Source: Streptomyces sp. NBC_01216
GTDB taxonomy: Bacteria; Actinomycetota; Actinomycetes; Streptomycetales; Streptomycetaceae
Assembly: GCF_035994945.1 (NCBI RefSeq)
Contig: NZ_CP108677.1
Location: 4,836,001-4,900,000, forward strand
Reading direction: 5' to 3'
Length of the DNA: 64,000 nt
Of the stretch, positions 35,042-44,800 are shown one piece after another. The notes under the pieces were generated by a model. It was not told the origin of the DNA and did no database searches. It saw only the letters and a list, made by a program, of their open reading frames with translations. The translations under genes were made by a program, and so were the position numbers. Position 1 is the first letter of the stretch, and the number at the start of each line of letters is the position of its first letter.

Positions 35042-35941
35042 CTAACCCTTCACTCCGGTCAGTGTGACTCCCTCGACGAACGCCTTCTGCGCGAAGAAGA
35101 ACACGAGGATCACAGGGGCCATGACCAGGACGGTCGCGGCCATGGTCAGATTCCAGTCGGTGTGACGCGCGCCCTTGAAGGACTCCAGGCCGTAGCTCAG
35201 CGTCCACGCGGCCGGGTTCTCCGAGGCGTAGATCTGCGGCCCGAAGTAGTCGTTCCACGCGGCGAAGAACTGGAAGAGCGCGATCGCCGCGATGCCCGGC
35301 TTCGCCATCGGCAGGACCACCCTGATCAGGGTGCGGAACTCGCCGCAGCCGTCGACCTTGGCCGCGTCGAGGTACTCGTTCGGGATCGTCAGCAGGAACT
35401 GGCGCAGCAGGAAGATCGAGAACGCGTCGCCGAAAGCCATCGGGATGATCAGCGGCCAGAGCGTGCCGGACAGGTCCAGCTGCTTGGCCCAGAAGAGGTA
35501 CATCGGGATGACGACGACCTGCGGCGGCAGCATCATCATCGAGATGACCAGCATCGTCGCCAGATCGCGCCCACGGAAGCGGAACTTGGCGAGGGCGTAC
35601 GCCACCGGGATTGAGGACACCACGGTCAGCACGGTGCCCAGGCCCGCGTACAGCAGGGTGTTGCGCCACCAGGTCAGGAAGCCCGGCGTCTCGAGGACCC
35701 GGAGGTAGTTGCCCCACTCCCAGGTGTCGGGGGTGAGGTCCCGGGTGAGGGCCTGCTGGTCGTTCATGAGCGAGGTCAGCAGGACGAACACGAACGGCAG
35801 CACGAAGAAGAGTGCGGCGGCGATGTCGAGGGCGTGCACGGCGATCCAGTGCAGCAGGGCCCTGCGGCGCGCGGCACGGCCGGCGGCGGACGGGGGCGGG
35901 GCCGCGGCCGGCGCGGCCCGTCGGTCGAGGAGCTGGGTCAT
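35042..35941 (-). CDS. Sugar ABC transporter permease (MalG type)
   Basis: 299 residues from ATG 35941. Six membrane helices (first ALDIAAALFFVLPFVFVLL) and the cytoplasmic EAA loop EYLDAAKVDGCGEFRTLIRV that contacts the ATPase. Carbohydrate uptake-1 family, inner partner of the next gene. It follows the other permease after 5 bp and precedes the glycosidase by 4 bp. Confidence 0.92.
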   Translation of the reverse strand: MTQLLDRRAAPAAAPPPSAAGRAARRRALLHWIAVHALDIAAALFFVLPFVFVLLTSLMNDQQALTRDLTPDTWEWGNYLRVLETPGFLTWWRNTLLYAGLGTVLTVVSSIPVAYALAKFRFRGRDLATMLVISMMMLPPQVVVIPMYLFWAKQLDLSGTLWPLIIPMAFGDAFSIFLLRQFLLTIPNEYLDAAKVDGCGEFRTLIRVVLPMAKPGIAAIALFQFFAAWNDYFGPQIYASENPAAWTLSYGLESFKGARHTDWNLTMAATVLVMAPVILVFFFAQKAFVEGVTLTGVKG

Positions 35942-35946
35942 GACGA

Positions 35947-36888
35947 TCAGTCACCTGCCTGGATCAGGCCGCCACGCCGGCGCATCAGCAGTCCGGTGAA
36001 GACCATGGCCAGGGCGAAGAGGATGAGGGCGACGGCGCAGGCGGCGCCGTAGTCGAAGCGCTGGAAACCGAGGTTGTAGACGAGCTGGGGCAGCGTCAGC
36101 GTGGACTTGTCCGGATAGCCGGGCTCGAAGGACTGGCCGGAGCCGCCGATGATGCCGGAGGCGACCTTTCCGGCGACCAGGGGCTGGGTGTAGTACTGCA
36201 TCGCCTGGATCACCCCCGTGACGACGGCGAACATCACGATCGGCGAGATATTCGGCAAGGTGACGAAGCGGAACCGCTGCCAGGCGGAGGCTCCGTCGAG
36301 TTCCGCGGCCTCGTACTGTTCGCGGGGGACGTCGAGCAGCGCGGCCATGAAGATCACCATCAGGTCGCCGACGCCCCACACCGCGAGCATGGTCAGGGCA
36401 GGTTTGGACCAGGTGGCGTCGTTGAACCAGCCGGGTGCCGGCAGTCCGAGACCGCCGAGGATCGAGTCGACCGGTCCGGTGCCGGGGTTGAGCAGGAAGA
36501 CGAAGGCGAGCGTGGCCGCCACCGGAGGCGCGAGGTAGGGCAGGTAGAAGAGGGTCCGGAAGACCCCCGCGCCCGTCTTGATCTTCGTGATCAGCAGGCC
36601 GACGCCGAGGCCGAAGCCGACACGGCAGCCGACCATGACCACGACCAGCCAGAGCGTGTTGAACAGGGACGGCCAGAAGAGGGGGTAGTCCCGGAAGACG
36701 TAGATCCAGTTGTCCAGGCCGCTGAAGGACGGGGGCGTGAAGCCGTCGTAGTGGGTGAAGGAGAAGGCGAGGGCCGAGACCAGGGGGTAGGCGAAGAAGA
36801 CGCCGAACCCGATCAGCCAGGGCGACATGAAGGCCGCCGTGCGAAGCGCCGACCGGCGGCGCTTCGCACGGAGCGTGTGCGTGGTCAT
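35947..36888 (-). CDS. Sugar ABC transporter permease (MalF type)
   Basis: 313 residues from ATG 36888. Six membrane helices starting FMSPWLIGFGVFFAYPLVSA and an EAA loop EQYEAAELDGASAWQRFRFV. Pairs with the MalG-type permease. No ATPase gene is in this operon; in Streptomyces one shared ATPase, MsiK, serves many such importers. Confidence 0.92.
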   Translation of the reverse strand: MTTHTLRAKRRRSALRTAAFMSPWLIGFGVFFAYPLVSALAFSFTHYDGFTPPSFSGLDNWIYVFRDYPLFWPSLFNTLWLVVVMVGCRVGFGLGVGLLITKIKTGAGVFRTLFYLPYLAPPVAATLAFVFLLNPGTGPVDSILGGLGLPAPGWFNDATWSKPALTMLAVWGVGDLMVIFMAALLDVPREQYEAAELDGASAWQRFRFVTLPNISPIVMFAVVTGVIQAMQYYTQPLVAGKVASGIIGGSGQSFEPGYPDKSTLTLPQLVYNLGFQRFDYGAACAVALILFALAMVFTGLLMRRRGGLIQAGD

Positions 36889-36894
36889 CGGCGG

Positions 36895-38232
36895 CTACTT
36901 CGCCTTGGCGATGTCGGTGTCGATCTGCCGGGCGGTCTTCTCCAGCCCGGCCTGGAGGTCGCCGATGGCACCCTTCTCGTACTGGTAGCCGAAGTCCTGG
37001 AGCGTGTTGAGGTAGGCCGAGCCGTTGACCGCGCCCGCCGGGGTGTTGGACCGCGGGTGCCGGGCGATGTCGAGGAAGGTCCGGAACCGGGGGTCGAACT
37101 TCAGGTCGGGGGACTTCAGCGCCGCGAAGGTGGAGGGCACGTTGCGGATGCCGTTGGCGAAGGCCACCACCGCCTCGGTGTCCGTGGTCATGAACTCGAC
37201 CAGTTTCCAGGCGGCGTTCTGCTTCCTGCTCTGCGGGGCGATCCCCACGACCGTGCCGGAGAGGAAGCCCTTGCCGTAGTCCGCCGCCTGGTCGTCGGCG
37301 ACGGGCATCGGGGCCACGCCGATCTCGAAGTCCACCTTGGCGTCGGCGGCCATGCCCAGCCGCCACTCGCCGTCGATCTGCATCGCGACCTGGCCGGTGT
37401 GGAAGGGGTGCTTGGCGCCCCACTCGTCACCGAAGGTGCCGCGGAACCTCTCCAGCTTCCGGTAGCCGCCCAGCGCGTCGACCAGCTTCCTCTGCGCGGT
37501 GAACATCGCCGCCACCGAGGGGTCCCTGGCGATGTTCGACTTGCCGTCCGCGTCGAAGTAGGCGGGACCCCAGGCGCCGAGGTAGTGCTCGGTGGTGGTC
37601 TCGTAGCCGTGGAAGTTCGGCATGAAGCCGAGCTGTTCGTAGCCGTCGCCCTTGGTCTTCGTGAGCTTCTTCGCCGTCTCGGCCAGTTCCGACATGGTCT
37701 TCGGGGGCGAGGTGATTCCGGCGGCCGCGAAGGCGTCCTTGTTGTAGTAGAGGCCGTAGGCGTCGGTGAGCAGCGGGAGCGCGCAGCGCCTTCCTTCGAA
37801 CCGGGTGTAGTCGAGGAGCACCTTCGGGAAGGTCTTCTCGAGGTCGACGCCGGACTTCGCGAGGAAGGGCTCCAGGTCGGCGAAGGCACCGGAGGAGCAG
37901 AACTTGCCGATGTTGGAGGTGGTGAAGGAGGAGACGACGTCCGGACCCTTCGAACCTCCGGTGCGAAGGGCCTGGTTGAGCTTGTCGTCGTTGATGTTGC
38001 CGACGACGTCCACCGTGATGTTGGGGTGGGCCTTCTCGAAGCGGGCGACGTTGTCCTCGATGGCCTTGACCTCGGCGGGCGCCGACCAGCCGTGCCAGAA
38101 GGTGATCGTGGTCCGGGCGTTCGCGTCGTCCTTCGCGCCCCCGGACGGCGCGCCGGTACAGGCGGAGGCGAGCAGGGCGAGGGAAGCGGTGGCGGCGAGC
38201 GCCGTCGCGGCGGTGCGCGGGCGTGCGGGCAT
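36895..38232 (-). CDS. Sugar-binding lipoprotein of the ABC importer
   Basis: 445 residues from ATG 38232 behind AGGGAGAC. Lipoprotein signal peptide with lipobox LLASAC (TAATALAATASLALLASACT), then an extracellular solute-binding fold of family 1: ITFWHGWSAPAEVKAIEDNV, PDVVSSFTTSN, YGLYYNKDAFAAAGI, and GQVAMQIDGEWRLGMAADA. First structural gene of the importer, 101 bp after the ROK regulator. Substrate inferred from the glycosidase and kinase to be a beta-linked glucoside or amino-sugar oligosaccharide. Confidence 0.92.
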   Translation of the reverse strand: MPARPRTAATALAATASLALLASACTGAPSGGAKDDANARTTITFWHGWSAPAEVKAIEDNVARFEKAHPNITVDVVGNINDDKLNQALRTGGSKGPDVVSSFTTSNIGKFCSSGAFADLEPFLAKSGVDLEKTFPKVLLDYTRFEGRRCALPLLTDAYGLYYNKDAFAAAGITSPPKTMSELAETAKKLTKTKGDGYEQLGFMPNFHGYETTTEHYLGAWGPAYFDADGKSNIARDPSVAAMFTAQRKLVDALGGYRKLERFRGTFGDEWGAKHPFHTGQVAMQIDGEWRLGMAADAKVDFEIGVAPMPVADDQAADYGKGFLSGTVVGIAPQSRKQNAAWKLVEFMTTDTEAVVAFANGIRNVPSTFAALKSPDLKFDPRFRTFLDIARHPRSNTPAGAVNGSAYLNTLQDFGYQYEKGAIGDLQAGLEKTARQIDTDIAKAK

Positions 38233-38333
38233 GGCGGAGTCTCCCTGGTGCGGTTGGGGTGCAGGGGAAGGGGATGACGCGTGCTGGTCCGGGCCGTGCG
38301 GGATGCCGGCCGGGGGAGAGGGCGGGGTCCGGG

Positions 38334-39548
38334 TCAGCGGGAGGTGTCGAAGACCTCGTCGCGGGTGGTGGCGAGGGCGCTTTCGAGAGCCCCGCGCAGC
38401 ACGGGGTCGTGGTGCACGGTGCCGAGGACGAGCCGCGGCCGGGACGCGGCGAGTTCGGCCAGCTGGCACTGGACGCGTTCGCGCAGCGGCTCGCCGCCGG
38501 CGAGGTTCGGCTCGCCCGCCAGGACGAGGAGCCCGGGGTCGAGCACCGCGATGACGGAGGCGAGTCCGGTCGCCAGGCGTTCGGCGTACCGGTCGAGCAG
38601 GGCCGCGTAGCGCGGGTCGTCGCCGTGGTGGGCGGCGGCGTGCGCGAGCAGGCCGGAGGCGACCGGCACAGGGGGCGCTTCGACGGTCTCGATGCCGAGC
38701 GTCCGGGCGATCCGGGGGACGGACCGGACGCCGGCGAGTTCCTGGTAGCCGCCGGAGTTGGCCTTGGTGACCCGCCGAACGAGCGGGGTGCCGGGTACGG
38801 GCAGGAATCCGACCTCGCCGGCGCCGCCGGTGAAGCCGCGGTGCAGCCGTCCGCCGAGCACGAGGGCGGCGCCGAGGCCCTCCTCGTTCCACAGCAGCAC
38901 GAAGTTCTCGTGACCGCGGGCGGCGCCGAGCCGCTGTTCGGCGAGGGCGACGAGGTTGACGTCGTTCTCGTACTCGAACGGCATCGGCAGGGCGACGGCC
39001 AGCTCCTCCAGGAGGGTGGGGGAGTGCCAGCCGGGCAGGTGGGAGGCGTAGCGCAGCCGCCCGGTGGCCGGGTCGAAGGCGCCGGGGGTGCCGATGACGA
39101 GCCGGTGTACCTCGGCCGGGGTGATCCCGGCGTCCTTCGTCGCGCCGTCGAGGGCGGTGGCGACCTGCCGTACGACTCCGCCGGAGGCGCGCCCGGGGGT
39201 GTCCAGCTCGTACGCGCCGACCACCGTGCCGGTGATGTCGGCGACGGCGGCGCGGATGCGGCTCGGGGTGACGTCGATGCCGGCGGCGTAGGCGGCGCGG
39301 GACTCGATCGCGTACAGCTGCGCGCTCGGTCCCGGCCGTCCCGCGGTGGTACCGCCGGCGACGACGAGTCCGGCCGCCTCCAGGCGGGCGAGCAGCTGGG
39401 AGGCGGTCGGCTTGGAGAGCCCGGTGAGCTTGCCGATCCGGGTACGGGACAGGGGGCCGTGCTCCAGCAGCAGGTCGAGCGCGGCGCGGTCGTTCATGGC
39501 GCGCAGCACGCGCGGTGTGCCGGGGGTCCCCGGGGTCGTGCCGGCCAT
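38334..39548 (-). CDS. ROK-family transcriptional regulator
   Basis: 404 residues from ATG 39548. N-terminal winged helix-turn-helix (LRAMNDRAALDLLLEHGPLS, LTGLSKPTASQLLARLEAAG), then the ROK sugar-kinase-like domain with NDVNLVALAEQRLG and LLWNEEGLGAALVLGG. The canonical ROK zinc cluster (CxCGxxGC) is absent from the region after GGAGEVGFLPV; this is seen in some regulators of the family. It probably represses the downstream sugar operon and itself through the palindrome at 39624. Confidence 0.9.
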   Translation of the reverse strand: MAGTTPGTPGTPRVLRAMNDRAALDLLLEHGPLSRTRIGKLTGLSKPTASQLLARLEAAGLVVAGGTTAGRPGPSAQLYAIESRAAYAAGIDVTPSRIRAAVADITGTVVGAYELDTPGRASGGVVRQVATALDGATKDAGITPAEVHRLVIGTPGAFDPATGRLRYASHLPGWHSPTLLEELAVALPMPFEYENDVNLVALAEQRLGAARGHENFVLLWNEEGLGAALVLGGRLHRGFTGGAGEVGFLPVPGTPLVRRVTKANSGGYQELAGVRSVPRIARTLGIETVEAPPVPVASGLLAHAAAHHGDDPRYAALLDRYAERLATGLASVIAVLDPGLLVLAGEPNLAGGEPLRERVQCQLAELAASRPRLVLGTVHHDPVLRGALESALATTRDEVFDTSR

Positions 39549-39623
39549 GACGGATGCACCTGCCCTTCGGCTCTGGACGGGGTCATTCTGCTGCCACGCG
39601 GCCCGCTTCCCCCATTGCATTGT

Positions 39624-39638
39624 TAGGAAAGTTTCCTA
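39624..39638. promoter_or_regulatory. ROK-type operator palindrome
   Basis: TAGGAAAGTTTCCTA, a 15-bp palindrome with a single central base, 76 bp upstream of the ROK gene start and in the only A/T-rich stretch of the gap. GGAAA/TTTCC spaced this way is the known form of ROK operators in Streptomyces, so autoregulation is likely. Confidence 0.75.
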
Positions 39639-39763
39639 TCGATGGGAGGACGGTAAGGCGAGCGTCACCGGGTCGTCAATACCCCGGGCGCGGCACGGCC
39701 CCCGCGTGCTGCCCGGAGGCCACCGCGCGCTCGTCCTCCGGCCGCGTCACCGCGGTACGACGA

Positions 39764-39798
39764 AAGGGCGCCCCGCCGGTCACCGGCGGGGCGCCCTT
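39764..39798. terminator. Hairpin downstream of mscS
   Basis: AAGGGCGCCCCGCCGG with its exact complement around a GTCAC turn (arms 39764-39780 and 39782-39798). It begins 17 bp past the mscS stop on the minus strand and shields the ROK promoter from read-through. Confidence 0.8.
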
Positions 39799-39814
39799 CG
39801 GGCATGCGGAGGGA

Positions 39815-40876
39815 CTACTTGCCCAGGTCGGGCTTTGGGAGAGGGGTCGCCGCCACCGACTGCGGGGAGATGGCCGAGCCGAAGGCGGAGGGCGCCGCCA
39901 TGCCCGCCGTCGGGTCCGCCCCGGACTCCTCCGCCGAGGCCGGGGTGCCGCCCACGATCCGGATGCCGGCCGCGTCCAGGGCGTGTTTGATCCGCCGGCG
40001 CAGCTCTCGTTCGACACCCAGGGACTTGCCCGGCATGGTCTTCGCCGAGACGCGGATCGTCATCGAGTCGAGCAGCACCTCGTCCAGTCCCAGGACCTCC
40101 ACCGGGCCCCACAGCCGCTCGTTCCAGGGCTCCTCCTTCGCCATGCCCTCGGCGGCGCCGGTGATCACCTCGCGGACCTCGTCCAGGTCCTCGGTCGGGC
40201 GGACCGTCACGTCGAGCGCGGCCGTCGCCCAGCCCTGGCTGAGGTTGCCGATCCGCTTGATCTCGCCGTTGCGGACGTACCAGATCGCACCGTTGTCCCC
40301 ACGCAGCTTCGTCACCCGCAGACCCACCTCGACGACCTCGCCGGAGGCCACGCCCGCGTCGACCGAGTCCCCCACGCCGTACTGGTCCTCCAGGATCATG
40401 AAGACACCGGAGAGGAAGTCCGTGACGAGGTTCCGGGCGCCGAAGCCGATCGCCACGCCCGCGACACCCGCCGAGGCGAGCAGCGGCGCGAGATCGATCT
40501 TGAAGGCCCCCAGGATCATCAGCCCGGCCGTGCCGAGGATGACGAAGGACGCGACCGAGCGCAGCACCGAGCCGATCGCCTCGGAGCGCTGCCGCCGCCG
40601 CTCGGCGTTGACCAGCAGACCGCCGAGCGCGGTCCCCTCCACCGCCTGGGCGGAGCGGTTCATCCGCGCTATCAGCTTGGTCAGCGCGCGTCGGATGGCC
40701 ATTCTCAGCAGCAGCGCCACGACCAGGATGAGGATGATGCGCAACCCGGTGTTCAGCCAGGTCGACCAGTTCTCCTCCACCCAGCCGGCGGCGCTCGTCG
40801 CACGCTCCGCGGCCTCGTCCAGCGTGGCGGGGACGGTCTGGGGATCGTCGGCGGCCGGCAAGGCTGACCAGGGCAC
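39815..40876 (-). CDS. mscS: Small-conductance mechanosensitive channel (MscS)
   Basis: 353 residues. I chose GTG 40876 because GGAGG lies 7 bases before it; the ATG at 40894 would place that ribosome binding site inside the coding sequence. N-terminal helices (LRIILILVVALLLRMAI), the pore helix with the MscS signature LLASAGVAGVAIGFGARNLV, then the beta domain (DQYGVGDSVDAGVASGEVVE, WYVRNGEIKRIGNLSQGW) and the cytoplasmic alpha/beta part. Releases solutes on osmotic downshock. Transcribed alone. Confidence 0.92.
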   Translation of the reverse strand: MPWSALPAADDPQTVPATLDEAAERATSAAGWVEENWSTWLNTGLRIILILVVALLLRMAIRRALTKLIARMNRSAQAVEGTALGGLLVNAERRRQRSEAIGSVLRSVASFVILGTAGLMILGAFKIDLAPLLASAGVAGVAIGFGARNLVTDFLSGVFMILEDQYGVGDSVDAGVASGEVVEVGLRVTKLRGDNGAIWYVRNGEIKRIGNLSQGWATAALDVTVRPTEDLDEVREVITGAAEGMAKEEPWNERLWGPVEVLGLDEVLLDSMTIRVSAKTMPGKSLGVERELRRRIKHALDAAGIRIVGGTPASAEESGADPTAGMAAPSAFGSAISPQSVAATPLPKPDLGK

Positions 40877-41125
40877 GGGGAAACCTCCAGGCATGACGTA
40901 CGCAGAACGACCACACTAACGGGGCACCGGACGTGATCCCGGCGCCTTGTCACAAGGAAGGACGGTCCGCGTGCGGGGATGTATCCGGTCCTTCCGGTGA
41001 TGTGTCCGAGAACACCCCAAGGCCGTTACCGCCACGTGGTGGCGCTCCGACCAGGCATGAGGGGAGACTGAGAGCGGATCGTCCCGGCGCGAGCCACGCG
41101 CCGCCGGCGTCATAGGAGGCATCAC
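40877..41125. other. Divergent mscS/HNH promoter region
   Basis: About 250 bp between the two starts; ATAGGAGGCATCAC directly precedes the HNH gene. I identified no clear promoter boxes or palindromes. Confidence 0.3.
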
Positions 41126-41692
41126 GTGCCGCATGTCCTGGTCCTCAACGCGTCGTACGAGCCGCTCGGCGTCGTACCGCTCCGCCGCGCGCTCGTCCTC
41201 GTCCTGGAGAACAAGGCCCTGTGCCTCGAGGAATCCGGCGCCTTCCTGCACAGCGAGACCCGCGTCATCCCCGCGCCGAGCGTGGTCCGGCTGAAGCGGT
41301 TCGTGCGGGTCCCCTACCGGGGGCCCGTTCCCCTTACCCGCAGAGCCCTCTTCGCCCGCGACGGCGGGCGCTGCATGTACTGCGGTGGCGTCGCAACCAG
41401 CGTCGACCACGTCGTTCCGCGCAGCCGCGGGGGCACGCACGCCTGGGACAACGTCGTGGCGGCCTGCCGTCGCTGCAACCACGTCAAGGCCGACCGGCAT
41501 CTGCGGGAGCTGGGCTGGCGGCTGCGCCACCAGCCGGCCCCGCCGTCCGGCCTCGCCTGGCGGATCATCGGCACCGGTCACCGGGACCCGCGCTGGCTGC
41601 CCTACCTGCAGCCGTACGGCGCGGACGACGTGATGGCCCGGATCGACGCCGTCCCGCACGCCTCCACGGGGGCCGTGAAGACGGCGACCTGA
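41126..41692 (+). CDS. HNH endonuclease family protein
   Basis: 188 residues from GTG 41126 behind GGAGGC. After an N-terminal strand region (HVLVLNASYEPLGVVPLRRA) comes the HNH core: CMYCGG, SVDHVVPRSRGGTHAWDNVV, ACRRCNHVKADR, with two CxxC zinc pairs and the DH metal motif. Proteins of this exact type are single-copy and conserved across actinobacteria and cyanobacteria as housekeeping HNH proteins, not phage or restriction enzymes. Its cellular target is unknown. Monocistronic, convergent with the GH84 gene. Confidence 0.9.
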   Translation: MPHVLVLNASYEPLGVVPLRRALVLVLENKALCLEESGAFLHSETRVIPAPSVVRLKRFVRVPYRGPVPLTRRALFARDGGRCMYCGGVATSVDHVVPRSRGGTHAWDNVVAACRRCNHVKADRHLRELGWRLRHQPAPPSGLAWRIIGTGHRDPRWLPYLQPYGADDVMARIDAVPHASTGAVKTAT

Positions 41693-41696
41693 CGGC

Positions 41697-41771
41697 CCTT
41701 CGCCTCGCGCGGGGCGAAGGTCGCGCAGCCGGACGGACCGACGGGCGGTCGGGTTCCCCACCGTCGGTCCG
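41697..41771. terminator. Two hairpins between the HNH and GH84 genes
   Basis: CCTTCGCC/GGCGAAGG (41697-41720) starts just after the HNH stop, and CGGACCGACGG/CCGTCGGTCCG (41734-41771, 16-base loop) follows. Suitable for convergent genes on both strands. Confidence 0.65.
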
Positions 41772-41829
41772 CGTCCCCGGCCGGACCCCGGGGCCCCGCG
41801 CACGTCCCCCGGCACTCCCCTGGGCCGGC

Positions 41830-44800
41830 TCACTCCCGGGGCTGCTCGGGCTGCTCGGGTTGTTCGGGCTGCTCGGGCTCTGCGGGCGGGGTCGGCTGTT
41901 CGGCGGACGCGGGCCGCTCCGGGTCCGCGGGTTCCTCCGGGGGCGCCACCGCGTAGGTCTCCACCGTCCAGAGCGAGTAGCCGTAAGGCGTCGCCCGCGT
42001 ATCGCCCTGTATCCGCAGGAAGCGGGTGTCCGCCGCGTCCATCCGGACCGACTCCCGGCCGCCCCGGCCGTCGGTGACCGTGGCCGCCGTGCGCCAGGTG
42101 CGGCCGTCGGCGGACACCTGGATGCGGTACCGGGAGGCGTACGCGTCCTGCCAGTGCAGCACCACCTGCCCTATCCGGGCCGGCTCGGGAAGCTCCAGCT
42201 GCCACCAGGCGCCGTCCTCCACGGGGGAGGACCAACGGGTCGCCGGGTCACCGTCCGTCGCCGAGGAGGCCGGGAAGTCCGGTGTCTCGTCGCCCGAGGA
42301 GGAAGCGGTCGCCGTCCGCGCCAGATCGGGGCCCGCCGTACGCGGGAAGGCCCGGACCGTCAGCACCCGCTCCTCGCCGGCGAACGACACCGGCACCCGG
42401 TAGGAGCCGGCCGGCACGTCCGGCGCCACCGTGATCTCCATCGGCACTGTCGTCCGGGTCCCGCGCGGCACCCGGACCTCCTTCGGGAGCCGGACCCGGA
42501 TACCCTTCGGAGCCCGCGCCGTCAACGCGTCGCGCACCTCGCCCGCCCGCCTCGCGACCAGCTGGACGTCCACCCGCTGCGCCGCCCCGCCGATCTCGGC
42601 GTCCGTCTCGGCACGGCCCAGCTCCAGCTCCGCGCGCGGCTCGTCCGCGAACCACGGCACCAGGGAGCGGACCTCGGGAGCGGAGCCGCCGCTCCACACG
42701 ATCCGCACGGCCTCCGCGCGCAGCCCCTTCCCGTCGGTCTGCGTCCAGCCGGAGACCGACAGCGGGCCGAGCGGTCGCCAGCCCTCGCCCGCCACGTAGA
42801 CCTCCACGCGGGCGCCCTCGCCCGTACCGGGCTCGGTCATCACGGTCAGCGTCTCCAGGGGCCGTGAGCGGTCGAGCCGCAGCACGTACGCGTCCTGTTC
42901 CCGGTCCGCCCGCCGCCCGGTCCTCCGTTCGCGGTCCGCGCCGGTCCAGGCGGCAGACTCCGTCACCGCGCGGGTCAGGAACGGGTCGAGGACGCCCTTT
43001 CCGACCGTCACCCGGTCGTCCTGCCGCAGCGACTCACGCAGCGGCTCCAGGCGCAGCGACGCCTGCCAGGCCGCCGAGCCGTCGCCACGAGCCTGGGCCA
43101 GGAGCATGTCGACCGCGGTCTCGCCCGCGCTGCCGTACCGCGACATCCGGTTCAGCCAGGGCCGCACCTCGTCGTCCAGGGCGCCGTCCGCGGTCGCCGC
43201 GAGCCGCCGCGGTGCCTCCCGCATCACCGTGAACGCCGCCCGAAGCTCCCGCGCCGCGTTCTCCCGCGCGGCCGGCGTCCCGTTCGTCCGGCTGCTCCAG
43301 AACGCGGCCATCAGCGGCTTGAGGTAGGCCGACTCGCCGGTCGGGTCGAGCAGCGAGGAGGCGTCGTTGCCGGCCAGCGCCCACAGCGCCTCGCGGGCCG
43401 CGGTGTCCGGTCCGGCCAGGTCGTCGACGGCCGCCCGCCAGGACTCCTGCGGCCGGTAGCCCTTCGGGTTCCAGGCGTAGTCGGCCGCGGTGAACAGCGG
43501 GATGCGGGAGACGGTCGCCTGCTCCATCGCGTTGGCGAGGAAGGCCGCCGAACCGGCGGCCACGGCCGGCTCCCGGCCCTGCTGGGGGCCGAGGAAGAGC
43601 CGGTCCTGCGCGTAGTCGTTCACCGGATAGTTGTCCATGGTGACGAGCGGCCGCCCGAACGTCTGCCGCGCCCCGGCCAGTTCCCGCCCGGTGATGGTCC
43701 GGGGCACGACGCCGACACCCGTCCAGGCCACCCGTACCCGGTCGTCGAGCGCGGCGGCGAGCGCGGTGCGGTAGTCCGTCCGGCCGTCCTGGTAGTACTC
43801 CGTCGGCATCAGGTCCGGCGGCTCCGCGCCCGGGTGGCGCTCCGCCAGGTGCCGGGCCACCGCGTTGACCACACGGGCGTGGGCCGCGGCGGCCGCCGCG
43901 GGGCCCCGGCCGAAGACGTCCGCGTCCTTCGAGCAGTGCCACTCGCTGTAGCTGACGTCCTGGAACTGGAGCTGGAAGGAACGCACGCCGAGCGCCCACA
44001 TGGCGTCGATCTTCCGGGTGAGCGCCCGGACGTCGTCGTCGGAGGCCAGGCACATGGACTGCGCGGGCGCCACCGCCCAGGCGAGCGTGACGTGGTTGGC
44101 GCGGGCCCGCTCGGCGAGCGCGCGGAACGCGGCGCGCTGCTCGGCCGGGTAGGGCTCCCTCCACAGGGTCTGCCGGTACGGGTCGTCGCCGGGGGCGTAG
44201 AGGAAGCGGTTCTGCTTGGTGCGGCCCATGAAGTCGAGCTGGGCGAGGCGCTGTTCCTGGCTCCAGGGGCGGCCGTAGAAGCCCTCGGTCAGGCCGCGGA
44301 CGGCGCTGCCAGGCCAGTCGCGCACCACGACGCCGCGGATCTCCCGCTGCGGGCCCACCAGCTGGCGCAGTGTCTGCACGGCGTGGAAGAGGCCGTCCTC
44401 GCCGACCCCGTCCAGCACGACCGTGTCCCGGCTCTGGACCCGGCCGGTCGCGAGACGGTAGCCGCCGTGCGGGAGATCACCCCGCTCGGGCACCCGCAGG
44501 GCGCGCAGAGCCTCGGACGCGGCGGCGTCCCCCCGGCCGGCCCGCCCGCCCGCGCGGACGACGGTGCCCGCGCCCGGCAGGGACGTGTGGACGGTCCGCA
44601 CGCCCGCCGCACGCAGTACCTCGCGCAGCGCGGCCAGGGCGTGCGGGTCGGCGTCGGCGTCGGCGAGCAGGGTGACCTGGTCGCCGAGCGGTACCGAGGC
44701 GCCCGTCGTCCTCAGGGACTGCGGGCGCGGCCACACTCCGGTGTCCGCCGACGACCGCGCGTCGGTCTGCTCGTCCGTGGCGCTGGCCGGGGGGGCCGGT

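Noticed and set aside
40877..40894. ATG 40894 as the mscS start
   Set aside because: It would place the GGAGG ribosome binding site within the first codons; GTG 40876 is correctly spaced from it.
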